This document shows, in pieces, positions 27,434 through 36,819 of a DNA stretch of 64,000 nt. The stretch is from assembly GCF_002355835.1 (NCBI RefSeq), contig NZ_AP017459.1:186001-250000 (forward strand). The letters are read 5' to 3'. The notes below the pieces were generated by a model that had not been told where the DNA came from, made no database searches, and saw only the letters and a program-made list of their open reading frames with translations. The position numbers and the translations under genes were made by a program. The DNA comes from Candidatus Endomicrobiellum trichonymphae. GTDB lineage: Bacteria; Elusimicrobiota; Endomicrobiia; Endomicrobiales; Endomicrobiaceae. How positions within the stretch are numbered: position 1 is the first letter of the stretch; every line of letters starts with the position of its first letter.

Positions 27434-27808
27434 TTATTTCTTTAAAAGTTTTAAAATGTGTTTAAGTTCTTCTTTTATATCTTTTAAAAGTTTAGAATCC
27501 GGCATATATTCCAAATCTAAATTTAAATTCGTCTGCAAATTTGTAAGTCTTTTACGCTTATCGCCGATTAAATATTTCTTAACACCTTCAATTGTATAGC
27601 GCTGATTATACAATAAATTTTTGATTTTAAAAACAAACTCCACTTCTTCTTTGCGGTAACTTCTTTGTCCGGAACTTTTTCTAATAGGACGCAAAAGCTT
27701 AAACTCGCTTTCCCAATACCGTAAGGTATGTTTTGGGACAAGCGTTATCTGCGAAACTTCCCCTATTGTAAAATATTCTTTATCAGGTATCGGCGGAATT
27801 TGAAACAC
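27434..27808 (-). CDS. MerR-family transcriptional regulator
   Basis: The 124-residue protein has an N-terminal winged helix: YFTIGEVSQITLVPKHTLRYWE (residues 12-33) followed by RSYRKEEVEFVFKIK. The C-terminus is a leucine/lysine-rich helix, probably the dimerising coil. No effector-binding domain is present, so what it senses is unknown; similar short regulators are linked with HU and cell-envelope genes. The start is GTG (27808) with AGGT upstream. It lies 14 bases after the HU gene and is probably cotranscribed. Confidence 0.82.
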   Translation of the reverse strand: MFQIPPIPDKEYFTIGEVSQITLVPKHTLRYWESEFKLLRPIRKSSGQRSYRKEEVEFVFKIKNLLYNQRYTIEGVKKYLIGDKRKRLTNLQTNLNLDLEYMPDSKLLKDIKEELKHILKLLKK

Positions 27809-27822
27809 TTATATTACCTGCA

Positions 27823-28083
27823 TTACTTAAAAAATTTTTTTGACTGTTTAAACCTTATTTTTTTCATCGGGGCGATAAGAAGTTTTTCACATGTTCTGGG
27901 ATTTCTTACACGTTTTGTTTTTGTTTCAAACATATTAAAACTTCCAAAGCCCGTTATAATAACTTTATCGCCGTTCTTTAAAGAATTCGACATTTCTTCA
28001 AAAACTTTATTTACAGCTTCTTCAGCTTCTTTTTTTGAACTTAGAATTCTTGACAATGCTATTGCTATATCGTTTTTTGTCAT
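27823..28083 (-). CDS. HU/IHF-family DNA-binding protein
   Basis: An 86-residue histone-like protein that bends and compacts DNA as a dimer. It opens MTKNDIAIALSRILSSKKEAE, has the hinge GDKVIITGFGSFNMFE, and the DNA-arm motif RNPRTCEKLLIAP. I chose the ATG at 28083 because GGGGGTGA lies just upstream; the longer frame to 28176 overlaps gpsA. The arm has T-C where T-G is common (NPxTG), a minor change. Confidence 0.9.
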   Translation of the reverse strand: MTKNDIAIALSRILSSKKEAEEAVNKVFEEMSNSLKNGDKVIITGFGSFNMFETKTKRVRNPRTCEKLLIAPMKKIRFKQSKKFFK

Positions 28084-28157
28084 TTTTATCACCCCCGTTC
28101 CTTTTTCACACTTAACCAAAATTTTCTGCTGCGGCTGGCCGGGGAAAAGTAGGATAG

Positions 28158-29150
28158 TTATTCGTGACATGGACATCTTGTCATTAAATCGCTTACAGCT
28201 TTAAGAGGATTTTTACCCTCAAATAAGACTGCGTACACTTCATTTATTATAGGAAGTTCGATATTGAGTTTTTTCCCTATTTCATAAGCACTTATTGTGT
28301 TTTTTACGCCTTCGGCAACCATGCCGAGATTTTTTTCAGCTTCATCTAAAGTTTTACCTTCTCCTATAGCCTGTCCTATGGCACGATTTCTTGAATGTTT
28401 TGAAAAACAGGTAACCATTAAATCGCCCACTCCGGATAGTCCGTAAAAAGTCTGCTCTTTGCCGCCTAAAGCAATCCCAACTCTTGAAAGTTCTTTAAGA
28501 CCTCTTGAAATAATTGCAGCTTTTGTATTGTCGCCGTATTTTAATCCATCTACTATTCCGGAAGCTACCGCAAAAACATTCTTTAATGCGGATCCGATTT
28601 CAACTCCTATGATATCGTTTTGATTATAGATCCTGAAATATTCATTCATAAAAATCATTCTGCATCTTTCTGCAGTTTCAAGATTTAACGCTGTTGATGT
28701 AACTGTAGTAGGTATTTTTCTGCATACTTCCTCAGCATGGCTCGGTCCTGAAAGAACTGCAATATTTCTGTAAACTCCCTTAAAAATTTCGTCTATTACT
28801 TCAGACATTCTCAAAAGAGTTTTATTTTCTATGCCTTTTGTCGCGCTGATTATAAGTTTTCCGTCAAGCAATATTCCGTTATTTTTTAGATGCAGGCACA
28901 ACGATCTCACATACTGCGAAGGGATTACAAACAAAACGGCTTCGCTGTTTTTTAAGCTTTTTATGCTGTTTGTCACAACCAGCGCTGAAGGTAAGTTAGT
29001 GCCTGCATTAAACGGTTTTATTTTTCTGTCCTGTAAGTCCTTTGCCCTTTTTGCATCAAATTCCCAGAGAGTAACATCATGTCCATTTTCAAATAAAAGA
29101 GCAGCAAGCGTTGCTCCCCACGAACCTGCTCCCAAAACAGTAATTTTCAT
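28158..29150 (-). CDS. gpsA: Glycerol-3-phosphate dehydrogenase [NAD(P)+]
   Basis: GpsA reduces dihydroxyacetone phosphate to sn-glycerol 3-phosphate for phospholipid synthesis. Visible features are the N-terminal Rossmann motif VLGAGSWGATLA (residues 4-15), SATKGIENKT, the SGPSHAEEV motif, and the catalytic lysine region IGSALKNVFAVASGI with GDNTKAAIISRGL. The 330-residue length is normal. It lies near plsY, which uses its product. Confidence 0.94.
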   Translation of the reverse strand: MKITVLGAGSWGATLAALLFENGHDVTLWEFDAKRAKDLQDRKIKPFNAGTNLPSALVVTNSIKSLKNSEAVLFVIPSQYVRSLCLHLKNNGILLDGKLIISATKGIENKTLLRMSEVIDEIFKGVYRNIAVLSGPSHAEEVCRKIPTTVTSTALNLETAERCRMIFMNEYFRIYNQNDIIGVEIGSALKNVFAVASGIVDGLKYGDNTKAAIISRGLKELSRVGIALGGKEQTFYGLSGVGDLMVTCFSKHSRNRAIGQAIGEGKTLDEAEKNLGMVAEGVKNTISAYEIGKKLNIELPIINEVYAVLFEGKNPLKAVSDLMTRCPCHE

Positions 29151-29358
29151 ATTATTTCCTATGAATTGTGTTTATAGTGCTAGTCAATCTGTGTCTGTAA
29201 ATAAATGTTTGTTAAGAAATATGTCTGACTGTCTTTTTTCATCAGCCAGCTTTTACTGTATCTCTTTCCCTTTCTGAATTGTCTCTCGTAATGTCGCCGC
29301 AAGGGAAGATGGGTAATCATTTCTCTGTGTAAAGTATTACGATATGATGGAATTTATA

Positions 29359-29399
29359 AGAAAAATTCCCGTGATATAAATATCACGAAGGGGAATTAT
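29359..29399 (-). terminator. Rho-independent terminator after plsY
   Basis: On the minus strand, directly after the plsY stop, AATTCCC and GGGAATT enclose an inner stem GTGATA/TATCAC with a short loop and a four-base bulge, followed by a T-rich run. It should end plsY transcription before gpsA. Confidence 0.65.
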
Positions 29400-29995
29400 T
29401 TCTTTTTAAATATTCTTAATTTGTTTTCAGATCTTTCTATCAGCCTTTTTATATTTGTTCTATGCCTGTAAATAATCAAAAGCGTTATGGCAAAAGTAAA
29501 AATTACAACTTCGGCACTGTATCCTAAAAAATAAGATGTCAAAGGAAGACTTATAACCGCACATATTGATCCTAAAGAGACATATCTTGAAAAAACAAAA
29601 GTCAACCCGAAAATGGCAAGCGCTATCAACGATGGCCAACGCATGAGTGCGAAGAACACCCCAAGTCCAGTCGCAACGCCCTTACCGCCTTTAAATTTTA
29701 AAAATATCGTAAACACGTGTCCGACCATTGCAGCTGCAGCGACAGCAACAGAATAAGAAAAAGAATTGTCTATAAATGTCGCAAAATATACGGGAATAAA
29801 ACCTTTTAAAATATCCGCGATAAGTGTTATAACTCCCGCGCATTTTCCTATTTCTCTGAAAACATTTGTAGCTCCGGAATTGCCCGAGCCTACAGTGCGT
29901 ATGTCAACTTTTCCGTTTGCTTTTGCAACAATGTAGGCAGAAGGAATTGAACCGCATAAATATGTAATAATAATATATAAAATCTTTATTAGCAT
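29396..29995 (-). CDS. plsY: Acyl-phosphate glycerol-3-phosphate acyltransferase PlsY
   Basis: PlsY is an inner-membrane enzyme that acylates glycerol 3-phosphate from acyl phosphate. Family motifs are SIPSAYIVAK near residue 18, GSGNSGATNVFR (motif 1, residues 37-48), GHVFTIFLKFKGGKGVATGLG (motif 2, near residues 92-112) and YRHRTNIKRL near the C-terminus. About six membrane segments fill its 199 residues. It follows der by 13 bases on the same strand, so der-plsY is likely an operon. Confidence 0.94.
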   Translation of the reverse strand: MLIKILYIIITYLCGSIPSAYIVAKANGKVDIRTVGSGNSGATNVFREIGKCAGVITLIADILKGFIPVYFATFIDNSFSYSVAVAAAAMVGHVFTIFLKFKGGKGVATGLGVFFALMRWPSLIALAIFGLTFVFSRYVSLGSICAVISLPLTSYFLGYSAEVVIFTFAITLLIIYRHRTNIKRLIERSENKLRIFKKK

Positions 29996-30008
29996 TTTTA
30001 ATTTTTTA

Positions 30009-31334
30009 TTAATCCATTTTCTTTTTGTAATAATTTCTGAATTTTAAAACTATCGGAGTTCCGTGAAAATCGAATTTTGCCCTTAAACAGTTCTCAAGAA
30101 ATCTCTCATAAGAAAAATGCACAAGATCTGTATCATTGACCGAAAAAATGAATACAGGAGGTTTTGAAGTCGCCTGTACATATTCTTTAATCTTCAAAGT
30201 TCTGCCTTTGTTCGTATAAGGCTTTTTGGCAAGAGCGTCTCTTATAACATCATTGAGTTCTTCCTTAGTCAATTGTTTTGAATACTGTTCAAAAACAAGC
30301 TTCGCTTCCTGAAATATTCTGCCTAATCTCTGTCCTGTTTTTGCAGATATAAAAATAATATCCGCCCAGTTCATAAATTTTATTCTTTCTCTCAGCTGCC
30401 CTGTAAAATATTTTGCTGCTTCTTCTTTTTCTTCTATTAAGTCCCATTTATTTACGGTTACGATAACCGGTTTCTTTTTTTCAAGCAGGAGTCTTGCAAT
30501 TTTGACTTCGGTTTCGCCTATTCCCTGAGAAGCGTCTGCGATTAAAACGGCGACATCGGCGTCTTCAATAGCATGACCTGTGCTTAAATTTGAAAGATAT
30601 TCCATACCATCTTTTGTCTTGTTGCCTCTATGAAGTCCGGCGGTATCTGTCAAGATGTATTCTTTACCGTCACTTTGAATGCGCGCTGTAAGGGAATCTC
30701 TTGTGGTTCCTGGAGTATCGTGAACAATACTTCTTTCTTCTTTAGCAACAGTATTAATAAAAGAAGATTTCCCTACGTTTGGTTTTCCTACAAGAATAAT
30801 TTTTAATGTTTTCCATGTGTTTTTTTCTTTTCTGTCATATTTGATATTTTCCCAGATTTTATCCAGTAAATCGTGTACGCTTCTTCCATGGTTTGCGGAT
30901 ACAAAAATGACATCATCAAAACCAAGTTCGTAGAATTCGTATCCTTTGATTTCTTCCGCTTGCGTATCTATTTTATTTACGACAAGAATCGTTTTTTTTC
31001 GTTTGAGTCTTATTTGCTGAGCAATCTGGACGTCTGTCGGATGAGCACCTGTCTTTCCATCAACAACAAACAACACTATATCAGATTTTTCAACAGCAAT
31101 ATCAAGCTGCCGCGACATATCTTTTGAGAACGCCGAAATATCCGTACTCCAGCCGGCGGTATCCGTAGCAATAAAATTTTTATCTCTCCAAGAGACTTCA
31201 TGATCATTTCTATCTCTTGTTGTGCCGGGCGTTTCGTGGATGATAGCTTTTTTTCTTCCTATAAGTCTGTTGAAAAGAGCAGATTTACCAACATTTGGCC
31301 TGCCCACTATAGCGACTTTTGTTAACATTAACAT
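30009..31334 (-). CDS. der: Ribosome assembly GTPase Der (EngA)
   Basis: Der has two tandem GTPase domains and helps mature the 50S subunit. P-loops are GRPNVGKS (near residue 10) and GKPNVGKS (near 183); G3 motifs are DTAGW and DTAGL; G4 motifs are NKID and NKWD. A C-terminal KH-like domain ends KFRNYYKKK. I chose the ATG at 31334, which has AAGGA seven bases upstream, giving 441 residues; the upstream TTG is rejected. Confidence 0.95.
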   Translation of the reverse strand: MLMLTKVAIVGRPNVGKSALFNRLIGRKKAIIHETPGTTRDRNDHEVSWRDKNFIATDTAGWSTDISAFSKDMSRQLDIAVEKSDIVLFVVDGKTGAHPTDVQIAQQIRLKRKKTILVVNKIDTQAEEIKGYEFYELGFDDVIFVSANHGRSVHDLLDKIWENIKYDRKEKNTWKTLKIILVGKPNVGKSSFINTVAKEERSIVHDTPGTTRDSLTARIQSDGKEYILTDTAGLHRGNKTKDGMEYLSNLSTGHAIEDADVAVLIADASQGIGETEVKIARLLLEKKKPVIVTVNKWDLIEEKEEAAKYFTGQLRERIKFMNWADIIFISAKTGQRLGRIFQEAKLVFEQYSKQLTKEELNDVIRDALAKKPYTNKGRTLKIKEYVQATSKPPVFIFSVNDTDLVHFSYERFLENCLRAKFDFHGTPIVLKFRNYYKKKMD

Positions 31335-31372
31335 CAAGCAATCCTTTTTAATACAATAGAATTTTATAATAT

Positions 31373-31410
31373 TATTAATAAAAAAAGCCAGTCTTTAGAG
31401 ACTAGCTTTT
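31373..31410 (-). terminator. Rho-independent terminator for the tRNA-Leu/tRNA-Gly transcript
   Basis: On the minus strand a 12-bp stem (arms 31399-31410 and 31383-31394, one U-G pair) with loop CTAA is followed by seven T. It lies between tRNA-Gly and der and should separate them. Confidence 0.85.
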
Positions 31411-31425
31411 CAATTGAAAATCAAA

Positions 31426-31497
31426 AGCGGGCGATGGGACTTGAACCCACGACCTTCTCGTTGGCAACGAGGCGTTCTACCACTGAACTACACCCGC
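31426..31497 (-). tRNA. tRNA-Gly (anticodon GCC)
   Basis: Minus-strand cloverleaf with acceptor stem GCGGGTG/CGCCCGC (one G-T-type pair), D-arm GTTCAGTGGTAGAAC, anticodon stem-loop CTCGTTGCCAACGAG (anticodon GCC) and T-arm GGTTCAAGTCC. It follows tRNA-Leu and ends before a terminator. CCA is not encoded. Confidence 0.95.
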
Positions 31498-31534
31498 AGT
31501 AATTTTTATAAAAAAAGATACATTTATTTTTTAA

Positions 31535-31616
31535 TGCTGAGGGCGGGACTTGAACCCGCATCCAGTCAAGGACACGCCCCTCAAACGTGCGCGTATGCCA
31601 GTTCCGCCACCCCAGC
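31535..31616 (-). tRNA. tRNA-Leu (anticodon GAG)
   Basis: Minus-strand class II tRNA with acceptor stem GCTGGGG/CCCTCAGC-type pairing, anticodon stem CACGT/GCGTG with loop TTGAGGG (anticodon GAG), a short variable arm and T-arm GGTTCAAGTCC. It precedes tRNA-Gly and is probably cotranscribed with it. Confidence 0.92.
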
Positions 31617-31648
31617 AAATCCCTGTTTTACCGCGATAATTTAGAGAG

Positions 31649-31903
31649 CTAATTAACAACAGATATGGCTGGAGAGAGTTTTGTAAGCATTAAAGAAGTG
31701 AACAAAAATATACAAGCCATAAGAATAGTCACTTTTTTTATAAAAGCCATTCTCGATGGAGCATTAAAAATCTGATCTGATCCGCCACCGCTGAAAATAC
31801 CCGCCATATCTCCGCTTTTTGCCGTCTGCAGAAGAATTACAAGAACTAATCCGGCGCATATCGTATAATGAATAAATTTAAAAGCAGAAAATGCTATGCT
31901 CAT
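31649..31903 (-). CDS. secG: Preprotein translocase subunit SecG
   Basis: SecG is the small accessory subunit of the SecYEG channel. The 84-residue protein has two membrane helices (FKFIHYTICAGLVLVILLQ and VTILMACIFLFTSLML) flanking the cytoplasmic loop SGDMAGIFSGGGSDQIF typical of the family. I chose the ATG at 31903: the alternative at 31921 lies upstream of the promoter -10 box. Only six bases separate the -10 box from this ATG, so the mRNA is probably leaderless. Confidence 0.9.
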   Translation of the reverse strand: MSIAFSAFKFIHYTICAGLVLVILLQTAKSGDMAGIFSGGGSDQIFNAPSRMAFIKKVTILMACIFLFTSLMLTKLSPAISVVN

Positions 31904-31909
31904 GATTTT

Positions 31910-31938
31910 ATTATATCGCAAAAACCGCAGAGTGTCAA
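31910..31938 (-). promoter_or_regulatory. Consensus sigma-70-type promoter of secG
   Basis: TTGACA (31938-31933), a 17-base spacer and TATAAT (31915-31910) match the consensus exactly on the minus strand. The ATG follows after AAAATC, so transcription would start at or next to the start codon. Confidence 0.85.
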
Positions 31939-32068
31939 ATTTTCAATATTATGCTGTTGTTGCGGCGGAACGTTTGGCAGAGAGTTTGCAGAATAGTCCC
32001 ACAACGGATCTGTAACAACAAATTTCTAGACAGTCTCCTACTGGGGAATACAATGAACGAGACAGAAT

Positions 32069-33319
32069 TTATTTTTTATCAGGAAGAGCTGCAATTCCGG
32101 GAAGTTCCTTATCTTCAAGGAATTCCAATGACGCTCCCCCGCCGGTAGAAATATGATTTATTCTTTTATCTACACCAGCTTTTTTAACGGCGGCAATGGA
32201 ATCACCTCCGCCGACTATGGATATTGCTCCATTATCAGTCGACTTAGCTACGAGATTTGCAATTTTAATTGTTCCTTTGGAAAATTCGTCTATTTCAAAT
32301 ATGCCCAGCGGTCCGTTCCAAACTATAGTTTTTGCGGATTTGATGATTTTAGAGAATTTTTCTATTGATTTTAGTCCTATGTCAACGCCCATAAATCCTT
32401 CGGGTATTGCCTCATCAGCGGTATTTTTTACAATCGCATCGCCCGGCATCTGTTTATTTACAAAATCTACTTTATCAGTAATTATGTGATCAATAGGAAG
32501 CAAGAGAGCGACTTTTCTTTCTTTGGATTTTTTAATAAGTTCGATTGCTAGATCAAGTTTATCGTCTTCAACTAAAGATGTTCCGGTGATTACTTCCTGC
32601 GATTTTAAGAAGGTATATGCCATTGCTCCGCCGATTATAATCGTATCAGCCTTATTCAAAAGATTTTTTATAACGTTTATTTTATCCGACACTTTTGCTC
32701 CGCCGAGAATTGCCAGAAAAGGCCTTACTGGATTTTCAAGTGCTTCACCTAAAAACTTTAATTCTTTTTCAACAAGAAATCCAGCAACAGCGTCTTTGGC
32801 ATATTTGACAATAGCTGTGGTTGAAGCATGTGCCCTGTGAACTGTTCCAAAAGCATCCTGAACAAAGACCTCGCCCATTGAAGCAAGCTCTTTCGCAAAA
32901 ACATCCATTGCGGCTTTATCTTTTTCGCCTGAAGCATTTTTACCTTCTTCCTCAGGATGGAATCTGAGATTTTCTAACAAAAGTATCTCGCCTGGCTTTA
33001 AATCAGCTGCTGCTTTTTTTGACTGTGAATCTATGCAGTCGCCTCCGACAAATTTAACAGGTTTGCCTAGAAATTCGCTTAAACGTGGCGGAACCGGCTT
33101 CAAACTCATTCCGGGAACAATTTTTCCTTTCGGTCTTCCCAAATGAGCCATAAGAATTATTGCGCTGTTTTTCTCCAAGAGATACTGTATAGTCGGAAGG
33201 GTTGTAGCTATTCTCTTGTCATTTGTAATTTTAAGATTTGCATCAAGCGGAACATTATAATCTACGCGGACTAAAACTTTTTTACCTTTTACATCAATGT
33301 CTTTAAGCGTATTTTTCAT
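32069..33319 (-). CDS. pgk: Phosphoglycerate kinase
   Basis: Pgk makes ATP from 1,3-bisphosphoglycerate in lower glycolysis. The 416-residue protein shows VLVRVDYNVPLD at the N-terminus, MAHLGRPKG, LLENLRFHPEE, DAFGTVHRAHAS, the linker LGGAKVSDKI and the nucleotide-site GGGDSIAAVKK with STGGGASLEFLE near the end. I chose the ATG at 33319 because GAGG lies about seven bases upstream. It follows gap, with secG downstream having its own promoter. Confidence 0.96.
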   Translation of the reverse strand: MKNTLKDIDVKGKKVLVRVDYNVPLDANLKITNDKRIATTLPTIQYLLEKNSAIILMAHLGRPKGKIVPGMSLKPVPPRLSEFLGKPVKFVGGDCIDSQSKKAAADLKPGEILLLENLRFHPEEEGKNASGEKDKAAMDVFAKELASMGEVFVQDAFGTVHRAHASTTAIVKYAKDAVAGFLVEKELKFLGEALENPVRPFLAILGGAKVSDKINVIKNLLNKADTIIIGGAMAYTFLKSQEVITGTSLVEDDKLDLAIELIKKSKERKVALLLPIDHIITDKVDFVNKQMPGDAIVKNTADEAIPEGFMGVDIGLKSIEKFSKIIKSAKTIVWNGPLGIFEIDEFSKGTIKIANLVAKSTDNGAISIVGGGDSIAAVKKAGVDKRINHISTGGGASLEFLEDKELPGIAALPDKK

Positions 33320-33407
33320 TTCATACCTCATTAAGGACTAAGACTGACCGTACTTGCACATGGTTTTATGTGGTGCGGACTTACAAAACCGTTAAATCCT
33401 GATTAAG

Positions 33408-34494
<1,087 letters not shown>

Positions 34495-34619
34495 TTAACT
34501 GTTGTCTGTCATTTTTTATTTCTGTGTTCTTTACTTTTACATTGCTTTACTTTAAAATTTAAAATTTGACATAAAATGAGGTAAATACCAAGAGTTTTAA
34601 TATTCTTCGATGGAAAGAG

Positions 34620-34641
34620 GTAAATAAAAGCTTTTATTTAC
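34620..34641. repeat. 22-bp perfect palindrome
   Basis: GTAAATAAAAG and its exact reverse complement are joined with no spacer, in the stretch between gap and the metE remnant (34495-34809, which otherwise holds nothing I recognise). It could be a protein-binding site or a relic. There is no T tract next to it. Confidence 0.7.
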
Positions 34642-34809
34642 ACAGTTTCTTTTTTGTTAAAAGGAAACAGGTTTTTATTTAAAAATCCAATATTTTGTAT
34701 ATGGGAGGCAAAATAGAAAGTCCAGAGCGGGCGTTGCGTAAATTGTTAAGACGTGATGCATTAAATAACAAACGACAGAGAGAATACGCTCTGCCGTAAG
34801 GAGATTGGT

Positions 34810-35007
34810 ATGAAAAAATTGTTAAAACGACAGTATAGGGTATAAAAAAGAAAAATTTGCAACCATCTACTTGAAACGGCTTCTTTATACGGTAAAATTT
34901 TAAAAGAACTTGAAAACAATGGAGTTAGAATGGTCATAATAGAAGAGCCTGCTTTTGTTTTAGATTTAACAGACAAAGAAGCGGAAATTTTAATTAAAAA
35001 TTACTAA
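34810..35007 (+). pseudogene. metE: metE remnant, upstream fragment
   Basis: The frame LYGKILKELENNGVRM then VIIEEPAFVLDLTDKEAEIL matches the part of cobalamin-independent methionine synthase around QIDEPALVLDL. The N-terminal quarter of the gene is absent and a stop follows the opening MKKLLKRQYRV. The sequence that should come next (the TYF..LPV..GLDFV region) is found 1.8 kb downstream, after a cluster of lipoprotein genes. Confidence 0.7.
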
Positions 35008-35125
35008 AGATTTAAATATTATACAATGACTTGCCAGAAACAAAGCCGTAAAACGGTTTCTAGAAAAACACAATCCTAAAACAAGGAAAATACACGTATC
35101 TGTAGCAGGCAAAAGCCTGCACAGG

Positions 35126-35408
35126 ATGAAGACCAAAAATAAGTTTAGCGGTTTTGATATCAATGATGTTTACGACTGGATGCGGATTAGTAAAGGCTGT
35201 AGGTGAAGAGATGAACGGCACACACGCACTTAAAAAAGAGTTTATGCTGGGGTACTGTACTTGCAAGGCAGACCAACTTGTCGGAGATCCCTTAAGATGC
35301 AGTGTAGCCTATAAAGATTGTATAAGAAAGCTTTTAAAGCAATACTCCAACGACCACAATTTTGAGTGGGACGTTGTAGAAAAAATGAATTGGGACGACT
35401 TAGTTTAA
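35126..35408 (+). pseudogene. Small lipoprotein gene LP1, frameshifted in the signal peptide
   Basis: An ATG at 35126 begins MKTK, then one extra base shifts the frame; the other frame reads KISLAVLISMMFTTGC, a lipoprotein signal with cysteine at the lipobox, and continues open to 35408. The mature part includes EFMLGYCTCKADQLVGDPLRC and a C-terminal acidic stretch. It resembles the lipoprotein frames at 23.6 and 41.98 kb in the (E/D)x(M/I/L)(L/V)xG segment. A GCAGGC/GCCTGC hairpin (35105-35120) lies just upstream. Function unknown. Confidence 0.5.
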
Positions 35409-35419
35409 AGGAGAGACAA

Positions 35420-35548
35420 ATGAAAAAAGTTTTAGCACTATGCATTATGTCAGTGTTTGTTTTAAGTTTTGTAAGCTGTAAAAAAGTAGCTAAAGTTTTG
35501 GACGCTAAAGCAGGGACAGAAGAAGTAAAAACCCCGCCACAGGCATAG
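35420..35548 (+). CDS. Small lipoprotein LP2
   Basis: The 42-residue protein is almost all signal: MKKVLALCIMSVFVLSFVSC with the lipobox FVSC, and a mature tail of about 23 residues (KKVAKVLDAKAGTEEV...). It has a very good AAAGGAG site nine bases before the ATG, so it is probably made. It sits in the cluster that interrupts metE. No family is recognised; small entericidin- or lysis-type lipoproteins are similar only in size. Confidence 0.6.
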   Translation: MKKVLALCIMSVFVLSFVSCKKVAKVLDAKAGTEEVKTPPQA

Positions 35549-35568
35549 GGTTGAGGATCGAATCGATC

Positions 35569-35597
35569 TTGACATTTTAGTGAATGTGTCTTATACT
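35569..35597 (+). promoter_or_regulatory. Promoter inside the lipoprotein cluster
   Basis: TTGACA (35569-35574), 17-base spacer and TATACT (35592-35597) precede LP3 by about 50 bases. It is nearly the same in form as the promoter at 49510. It suggests the inserted cluster is expressed independently. Confidence 0.75.
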
Positions 35598-35648
35598 GTA
35601 TGCCGTGTCTCACACGGCACACAACAGGTGTAAAGCGGGAGGAAACAA

Positions 35649-36371
35649 ATGAAAATAAAAGCAGTGGTAGCAGTATTCTTATCTATATCGGTGTCCCTTT
35701 TTTCCTGTGGAAGGGGAAAAGTGTTGACACACACATCTATGATATCAAATCCGACACCTACGGCTGGAACAAACGTTGTATTAAAAGAAGAGGTTAAAGC
35801 AGTAGATCCTACATTGCCTACTATACCTTCCGAAGGAGACAATCTTCCATCAGAAGGAAATTATACAAGAGCAGACGGTGAGTTTCTGGGCAAAAGCAAT
35901 TATTTGCTGTGGGGAGTGACTGTATGTTCTACAATTGTAGTGTTCCTGCTCATATACCACAGAAAAACTATAATGGATTTCCTTTGTTGCGCACGAGAAT
36001 TAAGAGAAAAGGTTTCAACTGGATCTCCAAAAGATGAACCACCAGTTGAAACGACAAAAGCAGACGAAGAAAAGGAAGCGGGTTCCGAAGATGCTTCTAA
36101 AGTTAAGGATATAAAAAGTCCGTCGTCTGAGTCTGGTGAAGAGGAAGAGAAGCCGTGGGGAGGAATGACATTCATTAACCCAAAAAACAAACCAGATAAA
36201 AAATCACAGCCAGTAGAGGTGCCTAAACCAGAGGAAATGAAGGTACAGTTTGAGCTACCAAAAGTTAAGCTTAGAGCTGATTTGCGCAAGACAGAAATCC
36301 CAAAAGAGGTTTTTGAGAAAAAAAACGTTCCAGAACAACCTAAAAGGGATAATGAGGTTCCTGCAGACTAA
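35649..36371 (+). CDS. Lipoprotein LP3 with membrane segment and long charged tail (3' frameshifted)
   Basis: The 240-residue product starts with a lipoprotein signal (KAVVAVFLSISVSLFSC, lipobox LFSC at residue 20), then about 60 polar residues, a membrane helix (YLLWGVTVCSTIVVFLLIY, about residues 85-103) and a long acidic/basic proline-rich region. The ribosome site GGGAGG is strong. It ends at a TAA created by one T at about 36370. Without that base, and with one more GC pair in the (GC)5 run at 36425-36434, the frame would continue to 36631 for about 327 residues, ending LAKAKLNAGNK. A lipid anchor plus a membrane helix is unusual. No family recognised. Confidence 0.6.
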   Translation: MKIKAVVAVFLSISVSLFSCGRGKVLTHTSMISNPTPTAGTNVVLKEEVKAVDPTLPTIPSEGDNLPSEGNYTRADGEFLGKSNYLLWGVTVCSTIVVFLLIYHRKTIMDFLCCARELREKVSTGSPKDEPPVETTKADEEKEAGSEDASKVKDIKSPSSESGEEEEKPWGGMTFINPKNKPDKKSQPVEVPKPEEMKVQFELPKVKLRADLRKTEIPKEVFEKKNVPEQPKRDNEVPAD

Positions 36372-36631
36372 AGTAGAGGGAAATACTGAAAAGGAAAAGG
36401 GTAGTTCCCTTGAGGAAGAGGATAGCGCGCGCGCTGGACAGTAAAAGAAGGCAAGCCGAAGAAGCAGAAGAGTTATCACGTCTGTTAATTGAGAGTGACA
36501 AGAATAAGGATAATCAGCCTGAAGTACCAGAGTCTCATCCATCTGTAGAAGCTATAGAGGTACCACTCGATGTTTTAAATGGTATTGAAGATTCGCTAGC
36601 GAAAGCAAAACTAAATGCGGGAAATAAATGA
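36372..36631 (+). pseudogene. Detached C-terminal region of LP3
   Basis: Two successive frames (KVEGNTEKEKGSSLEEEDSA to about 36434, then LDSKRRQAEEAEELSRLL to 36631) carry on the same charged, low-complexity composition as LP3 and end four bases before LP4. The second break falls in a (GC)5 repeat. I read them as the severed tail of LP3. Confidence 0.55.
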
Positions 36632-36632
36632 A

Positions 36633-36746
36633 ATGGTTAGGATATGTTGTTTGCTGATTTTGATATTTGTTTTTTTGAGTACGTGTCAGGTCATAGAAAA
36701 GATAGACATTAAAGAGTCTGGAGCGGGTGGTTCGTATTGCTTGTAA
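36633..36746 (+). CDS. Small lipoprotein LP4
   Basis: A 37-residue frame begins MVRICCLLILIFVFLSTC, a lipoprotein-like signal with lipobox LSTC, and ends SGAGGSYCL. It directly follows the end of the LP3 tail frame, suggesting translational coupling. Function unknown; too short for a family call. Confidence 0.45.
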   Translation: MVRICCLLILIFVFLSTCQVIEKIDIKESGAGGSYCL

Positions 36747-36819
36747 AAAGACTGTAAAAGGAGTAAACAAATGGATATAATAACAGGTAGGACTATGGAT
36801 GGGTATCCTTACCTATAAT

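Noticed and set aside
31421-31618. A 65-codon minus-strand ORF spanning two tRNAs
   Set aside because: It is the translated complement of tRNA-Leu and tRNA-Gly; the cloverleaves explain the sequence.
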